64,000 nt of DNA from Cupriavidus malaysiensis (GCF_001854325.1 NZ_CP017754.1:1612001-1676000); one strand, 5' to 3'. Shown: positions 53,468 through 64,000, counted from the stretch's first letter. Program-made: numbers and translations. The notes: generated from the sequence alone by a model not told the origin.

Positions 53468-54721
53468 ATGGCAGACATCAAGAACTACACCCTGAACTTC
53501 GGCCCGCAGCACCCGGCGGCCCACGGCGTGCTGCGCCTGGTGCTGGAACTGGACGGCGAAGTCATCCAGCGCGCCGACCCCCACATCGGCCTGCTGCACC
53601 GTGCCACCGAGAAGCTGGCCGAGCAGAAGACCTGGATCCAGAGCGTGCCCTACATGGACCGTCTCGACTACGTGTCGATGATGGTCAACGAGCACGCCTA
53701 CGTGATGGCCATCGAACGCATGATGGGCATCGAAGTACCGGTGCGCGCGCAGTACATCCGCGTGATGTTCGACGAGATCACCCGCCTGCTGAACCACCTG
53801 ATGTGGATCGGTGCGCATGCGCTGGACGTGGGCGCGATGGCGGTGTTCCTGTACGCTTTCCGCGAGCGCGAAGACCTGTTCGACATGTACGAGACGGTGT
53901 CGGGCGCGCGCATGCACGCGGCCTACTACCGTCCGGGCGGTGTCTACCGCGACCTGCCTGACACGATGCCGCAATACAAGGCGTCGAAAGTCCACAATGA
54001 GCGCGCCCTCAAGGTGATGAACGAAGCCCGCTCGGGTTCGCTGCTGGACTTCATCGAAGACTTCACCAACCGCTTCCCGAAGTACGTCGACGAATACGAG
54101 ACGCTGCTGACCGACAACCGGATCTGGAAGCAGCGCCTGGTCGGCATCGGCGTGGTCAGCCCGGAGCGCGCGCTGCAGATGGGCTTCACCGGTCCGATGC
54201 TGCGTGGTTCGGGCATCGAGTGGGACCTGCGCAAGAAGCAGCCCTACGAGGTTTACGACAAGGTCGACTTCGACGTGCCGGTGGGTGTGGGCGGCGACTG
54301 CTACGCGCGCTACCTGGTGCGCGTGGAAGAGATGCGCCAGTCCAACCGCATCATCAAGCAGTGCATCGAGTGGCTGCGTCGCAACCCGGGTCCGGTCATC
54401 ACGGACAACCACAAGGTGGCGCCGCCGTCGCGGGTGGACATGAAGACCAATATGGAAGAGCTGATCCACCACTTCAAGCTCTTCACCGAAGGTATCCACG
54501 TGCCCGAAGGCGAAGCCTACGCGGCGGTGGAGCACCCGAAGGGCGAGTTCGGCATCTATGCGATCTCCGACGGCGCCAACAAGCCTTACCGCCTGAAGAT
54601 CCGGGCGCCTGGCTTCGCGCACCTGGCGGCGCTCGACGAAATGGCCAAGGGCCACATGATCGCCGATGCAGTGACGATCATCGGTACCCAGGACATCGTT
54701 TTCGGCGAGATCGACCGCTGA
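53468..54721 (+). CDS. nuoD: NADH-quinone oxidoreductase subunit D
   Basis: A 417-residue 49-kDa-type subunit that forms the quinone pocket together with NuoB. '[14 protein letters not shown]' near the N-terminus, '[16 protein letters not shown]', and 'DIVFGEIDR' at the end are diagnostic. It is followed by a 190-bp GC-rich gap before nuoE, the largest break in this operon, in which I see no gene. Confidence 0.98.
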   Translation: MADIKNYTLNFGPQHPAAHGVLRLVLELDGEVIQRADPHIGLLHRATEKLAEQKTWIQSVPYMDRLDYVSMMVNEHAYVMAIERMMGIEVPVRAQYIRVMFDEITRLLNHLMWIGAHALDVGAMAVFLYAFREREDLFDMYETVSGARMHAAYYRPGGVYRDLPDTMPQYKASKVHNERALKVMNEARSGSLLDFIEDFTNRFPKYVDEYETLLTDNRIWKQRLVGIGVVSPERALQMGFTGPMLRGSGIEWDLRKKQPYEVYDKVDFDVPVGVGGDCYARYLVRVEEMRQSNRIIKQCIEWLRRNPGPVITDNHKVAPPSRVDMKTNMEELIHHFKLFTEGIHVPEGEAYAAVEHPKGEFGIYAISDGANKPYRLKIRAPGFAHLAALDEMAKGHMIADAVTIIGTQDIVFGEIDR

Positions 54722-54911
54722 AGACAGGCCGCGGGCTCCCGGACGACGATCCGGGCGCACCCGCGCCGTGCCCGCGACGGGCGCGGCCGGGTGAAACCCG
54801 CGGCGCACCGGCAAGCGCCGAGCGCGCGCCGGCGGCGAACGGGCAAGGACGGCAGCGACGGCTGCGAATCTGCGGGGCACCCGGCCAAGGGCGCTCCGGC
54901 GTATTACTGCA

Positions 54912-55415
54912 ATGACCATGCTATCAGCAGAAGCTCTCAAGGAAATCGATCGCGCGATCGCCAAGTATCCGGCCGACCAGAAGCAGTCGGCGGTGATGGC
55001 GGCACTGGCCGTGGCGCAGGGCGAGGTGGGCTGGGTTTCCCCCGAAGTCATGCAGTTCGTCGCCCAGTACCTCGACATGCCGCCGGTGTGGGTCGAGGAG
55101 GTGGCGACCTTCTACAACATGTACGACACCAAGCCGGTGGGCAAGTACAAGCTGACCGTCTGCACCAACCTGCCGTGTGCCCTGTCGGGCGGCGAACGCG
55201 CCGGCGAGCACCTGAAGCACAAGCTCGGCATCGACTACAACGAAACCACCCCGGACGGCTGCTTCACCCTGAAAGAGGGTGAGTGCATGGGCGCCTGCGG
55301 CGACGCGCCGGTGATGATCGTCAACAACACGCGCATGTGCAGCTTCATGAGCAACGAGAAGCTCGACGCGCTGGTCGACGAACTGAAGGCCGAGGCCGCG
55401 AAGGGGAACAAGTAA
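54912..55415 (+). CDS. nuoE: NADH-quinone oxidoreductase subunit E
   Basis: A 167-residue thioredoxin-fold subunit holding [2Fe-2S] cluster N1a. The four cysteine ligands are in 'CTNLPCAL' and '[10 protein letters not shown]'. The ATG at 54912 has no recognisable Shine-Dalgarno, which is odd within this operon; an alternative ATG lies two codons later. nuoF starts 1 bp after its stop. Confidence 0.96.
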   Translation: MTMLSAEALKEIDRAIAKYPADQKQSAVMAALAVAQGEVGWVSPEVMQFVAQYLDMPPVWVEEVATFYNMYDTKPVGKYKLTVCTNLPCALSGGERAGEHLKHKLGIDYNETTPDGCFTLKEGECMGACGDAPVMIVNNTRMCSFMSNEKLDALVDELKAEAAKGNK

Positions 55416-55416
55416 G

Positions 55417-56712
55417 ATGACCTCTCTGCACGACCGCCACATCAAGCCGCTGATCCTGGCCGGCCTCGATGGCCAGAACTGGCACCTCGAGGACTACGTC
55501 AAGCGCGGCGGCTACCAGCAGCTCAAGCGCATCCTCACCGAGAAGATTCCCCCCGAGCAGGTCATCGCCGACGTCAAGGCCTCCGGGCTGCGCGGTCGCG
55601 GCGGCGCGGGCTTCCCCACCGGCCTGAAGTGGAGCTTCATGCCGCGTACGTTCCCGGGGCAGAAATACCTCGTCTGCAACACCGATGAAGGCGAGCCGGG
55701 CACGTTCAAGGACCGCGACATCATCCGCTACAACCCGCACGCGCTGATCGAGGGCATGGCCATCGGAGCGTACGCGATGGGCATCACCGTGGGTTACAAC
55801 TACATCCACGGCGAGATCTGGAACGAATACAAGATCTTCGAGCAGGCGCTCGAAGAGGCGCGCGCGGCCGGCTTCCTGGGCGACAACATCCTGGGCTCGG
55901 GCTTCAACTTCCAGCTGCATGCGCACCATGGCTACGGCGCCTACATCTGCGGCGAGGAAACCGCGCTGCTGGAGTCGCTGGAAGGCAAGAAGGGCCAGCC
56001 GCGCTTCAAGCCGCCGTTCCCGGCCAGCTTCGGCCTGTACGGCAAGCCGACCACCATCAACAACACCGAGACCTTCGCCGCGGTGCCCTTCCTGCTGGCC
56101 ATCGGGCCGGAGAACTACATGAAGATGGGCAAGCCGAACAACGGCGGCACCAAGATCTTCTCGATCTCCGGCGACATCGAGCGCCCCGGCAACTACGAGA
56201 TCCCGCTGGGCACGCCGTTCGCGACCCTGCTGGAACTGGCCGGTGGCATGCGCGGCGGCAAGAAGATCAAGGCGGTGATCCCGGGCGGCTCGTCCGCCCC
56301 GGTGGTGCCGGGCGACATGATGATGGCGTCCGACATGGACTACGACTCGATCGCCAAGGCCGGCTCGATGCTGGGCTCGGGCGCGGTGATCGTGATGGAC
56401 GAGACGCGCTGCATGGTCCGCTCGCTGCTGCGCCTGTCCTATTTCTATTTTGAAGAATCGTGCGGCCAGTGCACGCCGTGCCGTGAAGGCACCGGCTGGC
56501 TCTATCGCATGGTCAAGCGTATCGAACACGGAGAAGGCCGCCAGGAAGACCTGGACGTGCTCAACAACGTCGCGGAAAACATCATGGGCCGCACCATCTG
56601 CGCGCTCGGCGATGCGGCAGCAATGCCCGTCCGCGGCATGCTCAAGCACTACTGGAAAGAGTTCGAATATCACGTCGAACACAAGCAGTGCATGGTTCCG
56701 GCCTACATCTAA
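55417..56712 (+). CDS. nuoF: NADH-quinone oxidoreductase subunit F
   Basis: A 431-residue subunit carrying FMN, the NADH site and [4Fe-4S] cluster N3. The glycine-rich nucleotide motif '[16 protein letters not shown]', '[15 protein letters not shown]' and the cluster ligands in '[15 protein letters not shown]' are intact. AAGGGGAA at the end of nuoE serves as ribosome site. Confidence 0.98.
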   Translation: MTSLHDRHIKPLILAGLDGQNWHLEDYVKRGGYQQLKRILTEKIPPEQVIADVKASGLRGRGGAGFPTGLKWSFMPRTFPGQKYLVCNTDEGEPGTFKDRDIIRYNPHALIEGMAIGAYAMGITVGYNYIHGEIWNEYKIFEQALEEARAAGFLGDNILGSGFNFQLHAHHGYGAYICGEETALLESLEGKKGQPRFKPPFPASFGLYGKPTTINNTETFAAVPFLLAIGPENYMKMGKPNNGGTKIFSISGDIERPGNYEIPLGTPFATLLELAGGMRGGKKIKAVIPGGSSAPVVPGDMMMASDMDYDSIAKAGSMLGSGAVIVMDETRCMVRSLLRLSYFYFEESCGQCTPCREGTGWLYRMVKRIEHGEGRQEDLDVLNNVAENIMGRTICALGDAAAMPVRGMLKHYWKEFEYHVEHKQCMVPAYI

Positions 56713-56724
56713 GCGTGGCAGAAC

Positions 56725-59091
56725 ATGGTTGAACTCGAGATCGACGGCAAGAAGGTTGAGGTTGCTGAAGGCAGCCTGGTGATGGAAGCGGCCCGCCAGC
56801 TGGGCACCTACATCCCGCACTTCTGCTACCACCGCAAACTGTCCATCGCGGCGAACTGCCGCATGTGCCTGGTCGAGGTCGAAAGGGCCCCGAAGGCGCT
56901 GCCGGCCTGCGCGACCCCGGTCACGCCGGGCATGAAGGTCTTCACCAATTCGGAGAAGGCAGTCAAGGCGCAGAAGTCCGTGATGGAATTCCTGCTGATC
57001 AACCACCCGCTGGATTGCCCGATCTGCGACCAGGGCGGTGAGTGCCAGCTGCAGGACCTGGCCGTGGGCTACGGCGGCAGCGAATCGCGCTACAAGGAAG
57101 AGAAGCGCGTGGTGTTCCACAAGAACGTGGGCCCGCTGATCTCCATGGAAGAGATGACGCGCTGCATCCACTGCACCCGCTGCGTGCGCTTCGGCCAGGA
57201 AGTGGCCGGTGTGATGGAGCTGGGCATGCTGAACCGCGGCGAGCATTCGGAGATCACCACCTTCGTCGGCCAGACCGTGGATTCGGAGCTGTCCGGCAAC
57301 ATGATCGACCTGTGCCCGGTCGGCGCGCTGACCAGCAAGCCGTTCCGCTACTCGGCCCGTACCTGGGAACTGGCACGCCGCAAGTCGGTGTCGCCGCACG
57401 ACGGCCTGGGCGCCAACCTCGTGGTCCAGACCAAGAACCAGCGCGTGATGCGCGTGGTGCCGCTGGAAAACGAAGAGGTCAACGAGTGCTGGCTGTCCGA
57501 CAAGGACCGCTTCTCGTACGAAGGCGTGAACAGCGCCGACCGCCTGACCAAGCCGCTGCTCAAGCAGGGCGGCCAGTGGATCGAGACCGACTGGCAGACC
57601 GCGCTGGAATATGTGGCCAACGGCCTGGCCGGCATCAAGCGCGAGCATGGCGCCGACCAGATCGCCGCGCTGGCCAGCCCGCACAGCACGCTGGAAGAGC
57701 TGCACCTGCTGGCCAAGCTGGTGCGCGGCCTCGGCAGTGACAACATCGATTTCCGCCTGCGCCAGGCCGACTTCTCGGCCGGCCTGCAGGGTGCACCGTG
57801 GCTGGGCATGCCGGTGGCCGAGGTGAGCACGCTGCAGCGCGTGCTGGTGATCGGCTCCTCGCTGCGCAAGGATCATCCGCTGCTGGCCGCGCGTCTGCGC
57901 CAGGCCGGCAAGAAGGGCGCCCGCGTCGCCGTGCTGGGCGCCGGCGGTGAGGACCTGCTGATGCCGCTGGCCGCGCGCATCGACGTGGCCCCGTCGGGCT
58001 GGACCGCCGCGCTGGCGGGCATCGCCCGTGCCGTGGCCGCCGCCAAGGGCGTGGCCGCTCCGGCTGGCACCGAAGGCTTCGACGGCGACGCGCAGGCCAA
58101 GACCGTGGCCGAAGCGCTGCTGTCGGGCGAGCGCCGCGCAGTCTTCCTCGGCAACGAGGCCGTGCGCCACCCGCAGTTCTCCGCGCTGCATGCGCTGGCA
58201 CAGTGGATCGCCACCGAGACCGGCGCCACGCTGGGCTTCCTGACCGAAGCCGCCAACACCGTCGGCGGCTACCTGGCCGGCGCGCTGCCGCAGCAGGGCG
58301 GCGCCAACGCCCAGGCCCTGCTGGAAACCCCGCGCAAGGCCTACGTGCTGCTGAACACCGAGCCGGAGTTCGACTCCGCGGATCCGCGCCGCGCGCTGGC
58401 CACGCTGTCGCAGGCCGGCACCGTGGTGGTGCTGTCGCCGTTCCGCTCGGAAGCGGCGCTGCAATACGCCGACGTGATCCTGCCGGTCGCGCCGTTCACC
58501 GAGACCGCCGGCACCTTCGTCAACTGCGAAGGCCTGCCGCAGAGCTTCAACGGCGTGGTGCGCGCGCTGGGCGAGTCGCGCCCGGCGTGGAAGGTGCTGC
58601 GCGTGCTCGGCAACATGCTGGAAGTGCCTGGTTTCGACTACGACAACGCCGAGTCGGTGCGTGACGAAGTCCTGGCCAAGCCGGTCGCGCCGCAGCTGAA
58701 CAACGCCACCCAGGCGGCCATCCGCGTCAGCGCCGCCGGCGCCGGCGTCGAGCGCATCGCCGACGTGCCCATCTATCACGCCGACCCGATCGTGCGCCGT
58801 GCCGACTCGCTGCAGCTGACCGCTGCCGCGCGCCGCGCCATGCAGGTCGGCCTGCCGACCGCGCTGTTCGAGAGCCTGGGCATCCAGTCCGGCGATCCGG
58901 TGCGCGTGACGCAGGGCGATGCCAGCGTCGTGCTGCCGGGCGTGCTCGAAGCCACGCTGCCCGCCAACACGGTGCGCGTGCCCGCCGCCACCAGCGCTGC
59001 TGCCGCGCTGGGCGCGATGTACGGCCAGGTCAAGGTCGAGAAGGCCGTCGAACTCGGTGCCGCCAAGGCGGCTCCGGCGGTCACGGCTTAA
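56725..59091 (+). CDS. nuoG: NADH-quinone oxidoreductase subunit G
   Basis: A 788-residue electron-wire subunit. The N-terminal ferredoxin domain carries a [2Fe-2S] cluster ('IPHFCYHRKLSIAANCRMC'), followed by the His-Cys3 cluster ('HPLDCPICDQGGECQ') and a further 4Fe-4S pair ('CIHCTRCVRFGQE'). The rest is a degenerate molybdopterin-oxidoreductase-like domain without the cofactor. The C-terminal 60 residues are Ala-rich. Confidence 0.97.
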   Translation: MVELEIDGKKVEVAEGSLVMEAARQLGTYIPHFCYHRKLSIAANCRMCLVEVERAPKALPACATPVTPGMKVFTNSEKAVKAQKSVMEFLLINHPLDCPICDQGGECQLQDLAVGYGGSESRYKEEKRVVFHKNVGPLISMEEMTRCIHCTRCVRFGQEVAGVMELGMLNRGEHSEITTFVGQTVDSELSGNMIDLCPVGALTSKPFRYSARTWELARRKSVSPHDGLGANLVVQTKNQRVMRVVPLENEEVNECWLSDKDRFSYEGVNSADRLTKPLLKQGGQWIETDWQTALEYVANGLAGIKREHGADQIAALASPHSTLEELHLLAKLVRGLGSDNIDFRLRQADFSAGLQGAPWLGMPVAEVSTLQRVLVIGSSLRKDHPLLAARLRQAGKKGARVAVLGAGGEDLLMPLAARIDVAPSGWTAALAGIARAVAAAKGVAAPAGTEGFDGDAQAKTVAEALLSGERRAVFLGNEAVRHPQFSALHALAQWIATETGATLGFLTEAANTVGGYLAGALPQQGGANAQALLETPRKAYVLLNTEPEFDSADPRRALATLSQAGTVVVLSPFRSEAALQYADVILPVAPFTETAGTFVNCEGLPQSFNGVVRALGESRPAWKVLRVLGNMLEVPGFDYDNAESVRDEVLAKPVAPQLNNATQAAIRVSAAGAGVERIADVPIYHADPIVRRADSLQLTAAARRAMQVGLPTALFESLGIQSGDPVRVTQGDASVVLPGVLEATLPANTVRVPAATSAAAALGAMYGQVKVEKAVELGAAKAAPAVTA

Positions 59092-59112
59092 GAAGAATAG
59101 CGAGAAAGAAAC

Positions 59113-60177
59113 ATGATCGACTGGATTACCTCGCAAGGGCACAACCTGTTCGGCGTCGCCTGGACGCCGATCTGGATCCTGGTCCGCGCCGTGCTCATCG
59201 TACTGCCGCTGCTGCTGTGCGTGGCCTACCTGATCCTGTGGGAGCGCAAGCTGATCGGCTGGATGCACGTGCGTCTGGGACCGAACCGCGTCGGCCCGCT
59301 GGGCCTGCTGCAGCCGATCGCCGACGTGCTGAAGCTGCTGCTCAAGGAAGTGATGACGCCGACCCAGGTCAGCCGCGGCATCTACTTCATCGCGCCGCTG
59401 ATGGTGCTGATGCCGGCGGTGGCGGTGTGGGCGGTGATCCCGTTCCAGGCCGAGCTGGTGATGGCCAACGTCAATGCCGGCCTGCTGTACGTGATGGCCA
59501 TCAGCTCGGTGGGCGTGTACGGCGTGATCCTGGCCGGCTGGGCCTCGAACTCGAAGTACGCCTTCATCGGCGCCATGCGCGCCGCCGCGCAGATGATCTC
59601 GTACGAAATCGCCATGGGCTTCGCCCTGGTGACCGTGCTGATGGTCTCCGGCAGCCTGAACCTGTCGGCCATCGTCAACAGCCAGAACACCGGCTACTTC
59701 GCCGGCATGGGCCTGAACGTGCTGTCGTGGAACTGGCTGCCGCTGCTGCCGATGTTCGGTGTCTACTTCATCTCGGGCGTGGCCGAAACCAACCGCCACC
59801 CGTTCGACGTGGTGGAAGGCGAATCGGAAATCGTGGCCGGCCACATGATCGAGTACTCCGGCATGGCGTTCGCGCTGTTCTTCCTGGCCGAGTACATCAA
59901 CATGATCATCATCTCGACGATGACCGCGCTGATGTTCCTGGGCGGCTGGGCTTCGCCGTTCGATGTGCCGGGGCTGAACGCGATCCCTGGTTTCTTCTGG
60001 CTGCTGATCAAGGTTTTCCTGCTGCTGTCGGTGTTCATCTGGATCCGCGCCTCGTTCCCGCGCTACCGCTATGACCAGATCATGCGCCTGGGCTGGAAGG
60101 TGTTCATTCCGCTGACCGTCGGCTGGCTGATCATCGTGGCGATCTGGATCAAGTCGCCGTGGAACATCTGGCACTGA
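59113..60177 (+). CDS. nuoH: NADH-quinone oxidoreductase subunit H
   Basis: A 354-residue membrane subunit at the junction of the two arms, with eight to nine helices. The conserved loops '[19 protein letters not shown]', '[19 protein letters not shown]' and '[18 protein letters not shown]' line the quinone channel. GAGAAAGAAAC precedes the ATG. A strong hairpin follows at 60200-60221 before nuoI. Confidence 0.98.
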   Translation: MIDWITSQGHNLFGVAWTPIWILVRAVLIVLPLLLCVAYLILWERKLIGWMHVRLGPNRVGPLGLLQPIADVLKLLLKEVMTPTQVSRGIYFIAPLMVLMPAVAVWAVIPFQAELVMANVNAGLLYVMAISSVGVYGVILAGWASNSKYAFIGAMRAAAQMISYEIAMGFALVTVLMVSGSLNLSAIVNSQNTGYFAGMGLNVLSWNWLPLLPMFGVYFISGVAETNRHPFDVVEGESEIVAGHMIEYSGMAFALFFLAEYINMIIISTMTALMFLGGWASPFDVPGLNAIPGFFWLLIKVFLLLSVFIWIRASFPRYRYDQIMRLGWKVFIPLTVGWLIIVAIWIKSPWNIWH

Positions 60178-60199
60178 ACGGCCGGAAGGGCCAACGGAC

Positions 60200-60221
60200 G
60201 GCGCGCGCCGCAGCGCGCGCC
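60200..60221 (+). repeat. Intercistronic hairpin between nuoH and nuoI
   Basis: GGCGCGCGC and GCGCGCGCC form a perfect 9-bp GC stem with a CGCA loop in the 71-bp gap. It has no T-tract and may tune mRNA stability or the relative yield of downstream subunits. Confidence 0.5.
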
Positions 60222-60248
60222 GCGCGGAATCACTAGGAAGCAATCGTC

Positions 60249-60740
60249 ATGCTGCTCGCCATCAAGGACTTCTTCAACAGCCTGCTCCTGAAGGAACTCT
60301 TCAAGGGCATGGCTCTGACCGGGCGTTATCTCTTCGCCCGCAAGGTCACTGTCCAGTTCCCGGAAGAGAAAACCCCGATCTCGCCGCGTTTCCGCGGCCT
60401 GCACGCTCTGCGCCGCTACCCCAACGGGGAAGAGCGCTGCATCGCCTGCAAGCTGTGCGAGGCCGTGTGCCCGGCGATGGCCATCACCATCGAGTCGGAC
60501 GTGCGCGCCGACGGCACGCGCCGCACCACGCGCTACGACATCGACCTTACCAAGTGCATCTTCTGCGGCTTCTGCGAGGAAGCCTGCCCGGTGGACGCCA
60601 TCGTCGAAACGCAGATCCTCGAGTACCACGGCGAGAAGCGGGGCGACCTGTACTTCACCAAGGACATGCTGCTGGCAGTGGGCGACCGCTACGAACCGCA
60701 GATCGCCGCGGCCAAGGCGGCGGACGCCAAGTACCGCTGA
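60249..60740 (+). CDS. nuoI: NADH-quinone oxidoreductase subunit I
   Basis: A 163-residue ferredoxin-like subunit carrying clusters N6a and N6b. The two [4Fe-4S] motifs are '[12 protein letters not shown]' and '[12 protein letters not shown]'. The ATG is preceded by CTAGGAAGCAATCGTC. A GC-rich gap of 178 bp without a recognisable gene separates it from nuoJ. Confidence 0.98.
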   Translation: MLLAIKDFFNSLLLKELFKGMALTGRYLFARKVTVQFPEEKTPISPRFRGLHALRRYPNGEERCIACKLCEAVCPAMAITIESDVRADGTRRTTRYDIDLTKCIFCGFCEEACPVDAIVETQILEYHGEKRGDLYFTKDMLLAVGDRYEPQIAAAKAADAKYR

Positions 60741-60918
60741 TCGAGTCCGGGCCCGCTGCCGTGTGGCGGCAGGTCCGGCAAGGCGGGCGGCCAGTCCGGC
60801 CGCCGCAGCCAACCGAAATTGAATCGTGCCCTGCGAGGGGCCAAGGCTAGGAAGCCGCAAGCGCGGGCCACCCGGGGGTGTGCGTGCCGTGCGGCCCCAA
60901 GAGGATCCGATAGGGACC

Positions 60919-61554
60919 ATGGAACTCACGACCACCATCTTCTACGTCTTTGCGCTGGTGCTGGTGCTCTCCGCACTGAAAGTCATCACTGCGAAGAACC
61001 CGGTGCACTCCGCACTGTTCCTCGTGCTGTCGTTCTTCACGGCCGCGGCGATCTGGATGCTGCTCAAGGCGGAATTTCTCGCCATCCTGCTGGTGCTGGT
61101 GTACGTCGGCGCCGTGATGGTGCTGTTCCTGTTCGTGGTGATGATGATCGACATCGACATCGAGCACCTGCGGCGGGACTTCTGGACCTACGTGCCGATG
61201 GCCTCGATCGTCGGCGCGCTGATCATCGCCGAGATGGCCATCGTGCTGGTGCGCAACTTCATCGGCACCACCAGCCCGGTGGTCAACGCGGCCGCGCAGG
61301 CGCCCGGCTACTCGAACACCGCCGCGCTGGGCAAGCTGATCTACACCGACTACATCTTCGCCTTCGAAGTGGCCGGGATCATCCTGCTGGTCGCCATCAT
61401 TGCCGCCGTGGCCCTGACGATGCGCCGCCGCAAGGACACCAAGTCGCAAGACATCTCCGAGCAGCTGCGTACCCGCCGCGACGATCGCGTGCGCCTGGTC
61501 TCGATGCCGGCGCAGGTTGCGCAAGCCGCCGATGCGGCCAACAACAAGAACTGA
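60919..61554 (+). CDS. nuoJ: NADH-quinone oxidoreductase subunit J
   Basis: A 211-residue membrane subunit with five helices. '[20 protein letters not shown]' and the pi-bulge helix '[20 protein letters not shown]' are typical. I use the ATG at 60919; in-frame sequence upstream is not conserved-looking. Its C-terminus is a charged cytoplasmic tail. Confidence 0.95.
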   Translation: MELTTTIFYVFALVLVLSALKVITAKNPVHSALFLVLSFFTAAAIWMLLKAEFLAILLVLVYVGAVMVLFLFVVMMIDIDIEHLRRDFWTYVPMASIVGALIIAEMAIVLVRNFIGTTSPVVNAAAQAPGYSNTAALGKLIYTDYIFAFEVAGIILLVAIIAAVALTMRRRKDTKSQDISEQLRTRRDDRVRLVSMPAQVAQAADAANNKN

Positions 61555-61571
61555 AGCCACGGAGAAACGCT

Positions 61572-61877
61572 GTGCTCTCTCTCGCCCATTTCCTCGTGCT
61601 CGGTGCGATCCTGTTCGCCATCAGCATCGTTGGTATCTTCCTGAACCGCAAGAACGTGATCGTGCTGCTGATGGCGATCGAGCTGATGCTGCTCGCGGTC
61701 AACATCAATTTCGTCGCCTTCTCCCACTACCTGGGGGACCTGGCCGGACAGGTTTTCGTTTTCTTCATCCTCACGGTGGCCGCCGCCGAGTCGGCAATCG
61801 GTCTCGCGATCCTGGTGGTGCTGTTCCGCAACCTGGACACGATCAACGTGGACGACATGGATACGCTCAAGGGCTGA
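61572..61877 (+). CDS. nuoK: NADH-quinone oxidoreductase subunit K
   Basis: A 101-residue subunit with three membrane helices, including the proton-path glutamates in '[19 protein letters not shown]' and '[18 protein letters not shown]'. The start is the GTG at 61572 with GGAGAA upstream, 17 bp after nuoJ. Confidence 0.97.
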   Translation: MLSLAHFLVLGAILFAISIVGIFLNRKNVIVLLMAIELMLLAVNINFVAFSHYLGDLAGQVFVFFILTVAAAESAIGLAILVVLFRNLDTINVDDMDTLKG

Positions 61878-61939
61878 CCTCATGACTGCTCACGTAAAGA
61901 CCCCAGATCGCTCACCGACCGCACACCAATAAGCGTCCT

Positions 61940-64000
61940 ATGGCAACCACGCTCAACCCCAACCTGCTGCTGGCGATTCCGCTGGCGCCGCTAGCCGGCG
62001 CCGCGATAGCCGGCCTGTTCGGCACCAAGTTCTTCGGCTGCACGACCTCGGATTCCCGCGCCGGCCGGGTGATGGCCCACACGGTGACCATCCTCGGTGT
62101 GGCCATCGCCTTCGTGCTGTCGGTGCTCGTGCTGCGCGACGTGCTGGACGGTGCCAGCTTCAACGGCACCATCTACGAATGGATGAGCATCGGCGGCCTG
62201 AAGATGGAGGTGGGCTTCCTGGTCGACTCGCTGACCGCGATGATGATGGTGGTGGTCACCTTCGTCTCGCTGATGGTGCACATCTACACCATCGGCTACA
62301 TGCAGGGCGACCCCGGCTACAACCGCTTCTTCGCCTACATCTCGCTCTTCACCTTCTCGATGCTGATGCTGGTGATGAGCAACAACTTCCTGCAGCTGTT
62401 CTTCGGCTGGGAAGCGGTGGGCCTGGTGTCCTACCTGCTGATCGGCTTCTGGTTCACCCGCCCGACCGCCATCTTCGCCAACATGAAGGCCTTCCTGGTC
62501 AACCGCGTCGGCGACTTCGGCTTCATCCTGGGCATCGGCCTGCTGCTGGCCTACAGCGGCAGCCTGAACTACACCGACGTGTTCGCGCAGCGCGACCAGC
62601 TCGCCACCGTGATCTTCCCGGGTACCGACTGGCTGATGATCACCGTGGCCTGCATCTGCCTGTTCATCGGCGCGATGGGCAAGTCGGCGCAGTTTCCGCT
62701 GCACGTCTGGCTGCCTGACTCGATGGAAGGCCCGACCCCGATCTCCGCGCTGATCCACGCCGCCACCATGGTGACGGCCGGCATCTTCATGGTCAGCCGC
62801 ATGTCGCCGCTGTTCGAGCTGTCCGACACCGCGCTGTCCTTCGTCCTGGTGATCGGTGCCATCACCGCGCTGTTCATGGGCTTCCTCGGCGTCGTCCAGA
62901 ACGATATCAAGCGCGTGGTGGCCTACTCGACGCTGTCGCAGCTGGGCTACATGACCGTCGCACTGGGCGCTTCGGCCTACTCGGTGGCCGTGTTCCACCT
63001 GATGACCCACGCCTTCTTCAAGGCACTGCTGTTCCTCGGCGCCGGCTCGGTCATCATCGGCATGCACCACGACCAGGACATGCGCAATATGGGCGGCCTG
63101 CGCAAGTACATGCCCATCACCTGGCTGACTTCGCTGGTCGGTTCGCTGGCGCTGATCGGCACGCCGTTCTTCGCGGGCTTCTACTCCAAGGACTCGATCA
63201 TCGAGGCGGTGGCGGAATCGCACATCGCGGGCTCCGGCTTCGCCTACGTGGCGGTGCTGGCCGGCGTGTTCGTCACGGCGTTCTACTCCTTCCGCATGTA
63301 CTTCCTGGTCTTCCATGGCGAGGAACGCTTCGGCAAGGCCAACCACGACCACCACAACCATCATGGCGACCATGAGGACGAGGAGGTCTCGGCGGATCAC
63401 CACCATGGCCTGGCCCCCGGCGAGAAGCCGCACGAGTCGCCGTGGGTGGTGACCTTGCCGCTGGTGCTGCTGGCCATCCCGTCGGTGATCATCGGTGCCA
63501 TCGCCATCGAGCCGATGCTGTTCGGCGACTTCTTCAAGCACGGCGTGGCCTTCAAGGATGTGATCTACGTCGGCGAGAACCACCATGCGATGGCCGAGCT
63601 GGCCGAGGCCTTCCACGGCTGGGTGCCGATGGCACTGCATTCGCTGACCACCCCCGTGCTGTGGCTGGCCATCGCCGGCGTGGTCCTGTCGTGGTTCTTC
63701 TACATGAAGCGCCCCGACATCCCGGAGGCGATCAAGCAACGCTTCTCCGGCGTGTACAAGCTGCTCGAGAACAAGTACTACCTGGATGACATCAACCAGG
63801 CAGTGTTCGCCAAGGGTGCGCGCCTGATCGGCGGCGGTCTGTGGAAGGGCGGCGACCAGGGCCTGATCGACGGCCTGGTGGTCAACGGTTCGGCACGTGT
63901 GGTGGCTTCGTTCGCCGCCGCCAGCCGCTACCTGCAGTCCGGCTACATCTACCACTACGCGTTCGCGATGATCGTGGGCATGCTGGTGCTGCTGACTCTG
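61940..64000 (+). CDS. nuoL: NADH-quinone oxidoreductase subunit L (partial at window end)
   Basis: The first 687 residues of the large antiporter-like proton-pumping subunit; the stop lies beyond the window. The core motifs are clear: 'FFGWEAVGLVSYLLIGFWFT', 'MGKSAQFPLHVWLPDSMEGP', and 'LIHAATMVTAGIFMVSRMSP'. The protein is longer than E. coli NuoL (613 residues). Part of the extra length is a charged loop at residues 468-490 with nine histidines among 21 residues, probably exposed between two membrane helices. The ATG at 61940 follows nuoK by 62 bp. Confidence 0.97.
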   Translation, partial: MATTLNPNLLLAIPLAPLAGAAIAGLFGTKFFGCTTSDSRAGRVMAHTVTILGVAIAFVLSVLVLRDVLDGASFNGTIYEWMSIGGLKMEVGFLVDSLTAMMMVVVTFVSLMVHIYTIGYMQGDPGYNRFFAYISLFTFSMLMLVMSNNFLQLFFGWEAVGLVSYLLIGFWFTRPTAIFANMKAFLVNRVGDFGFILGIGLLLAYSGSLNYTDVFAQRDQLATVIFPGTDWLMITVACICLFIGAMGKSAQFPLHVWLPDSMEGPTPISALIHAATMVTAGIFMVSRMSPLFELSDTALSFVLVIGAITALFMGFLGVVQNDIKRVVAYSTLSQLGYMTVALGASAYSVAVFHLMTHAFFKALLFLGAGSVIIGMHHDQDMRNMGGLRKYMPITWLTSLVGSLALIGTPFFAGFYSKDSIIEAVAESHIAGSGFAYVAVLAGVFVTAFYSFRMYFLVFHGEERFGKANHDHHNHHGDHEDEEVSADHHHGLAPGEKPHESPWVVTLPLVLLAIPSVIIGAIAIEPMLFGDFFKHGVAFKDVIYVGENHHAMAELAEAFHGWVPMALHSLTTPVLWLAIAGVVLSWFFYMKRPDIPEAIKQRFSGVYKLLENKYYLDDINQAVFAKGARLIGGGLWKGGDQGLIDGLVVNGSARVVASFAAASRYLQSGYIYHYAFAMIVGMLVLLTL

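Noticed and set aside
55345..60243. A 1632-codon open frame on the minus strand opposite nuoE-nuoI
   Set aside because: It is the antisense shadow of strongly recognisable nuo genes. High GC removes stop codons from such frames, and the translation is low-complexity.

Overview
The window is a GC-rich (roughly 68-70 %) stretch of bacterial chromosome. Gene content, order and protein style point to a beta-proteobacterium of the family Burkholderiaceae, most like Cupriavidus or Ralstonia. The markers are the block tpiA-secG-tRNA-Leu(GAG)-nuoA..L, the run ilvB-ilvN-ilvC-psd-pssA followed by leuA, the pair rpsO-pnp, and a PuuD-type membrane urate oxidase with a cytochrome c domain. I see no insertion sequences, prophage genes, CRISPR arrays or rRNA genes. 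The genus is an inference from protein style; no database search was possible.

Layout. 1-5.4 kb: the end of maeB, a small unknown gene, a threo-3-hydroxyaspartate/threonine-type dehydratase with its YheO-like regulator, a haloalkane dehalogenase of the DhaA/LinB type and a porin. 5.5-23.2 kb: a purine-catabolism region with uraD, puuE, an NCS2 xanthine/urate permease, a GntR-FCD regulator, divergent uraH-puuD, then guaD, an adenine/adenosine deaminase, xdhC, xdhB, xdhA and a divergent LysR regulator. Together these cover adenine and guanine -> hypoxanthine and xanthine -> urate -> hydroxyisourate -> OHCU -> allantoin -> allantoate. Genes for allantoate breakdown are not here. Inside this block lie a YXWGXW lipoprotein, a TMEM165/GDT1-type Mn exporter gene under a yybP-ykoY (Mn2+) riboswitch, and a fatty acid desaturase. 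23.3-35.6 kb: envelope and housekeeping genes (DUF4126, an orphan FtsX-like permease, truncated haemoglobin, DUF924, LOG + TetR, diacylglycerol kinase, glycosyltransferase, LpxH-like phosphoesterase) and an ECF sigma-factor operon with DUF3619, DUF3106, RDD and alpha/beta-hydrolase genes. 35.9-43.7 kb: branched-chain amino-acid synthesis (ilvBNC, leuA) interleaved with psd-pssA and a BON-LysM protein. 43.8-51.6 kb: a BamE-like lipoprotein, an orphan periplasmic binding protein, rpsO, pnp, a quinone oxidoreductase, tpiA and secG. 51.75 kb to the end: tRNA-Leu and the respiratory complex I operon nuoA-nuoL, with nuoL running off the window.

The most interesting signals are regulatory. (i) A leader peptide upstream of leuA (41903-41983) carries two tandem pairs of the rare leucine codon CTA and is followed by a strong terminator. 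Its promoter predicts an mRNA that starts at the AUG itself, so the attenuator may be leaderless. (ii) Three TTGTnnACAA operator-like sites lie in and near the GntR/uraH divergent region, two of them overlapping the gntR promoter. (iii) A long stem-loop in the rpsO-pnp gap looks like an RNase III site for PNPase autoregulation. (iv) The Mn2+ riboswitch controls the GDT1-family gene. (v) An 18-bp palindrome lies in front of the desaturase gene.
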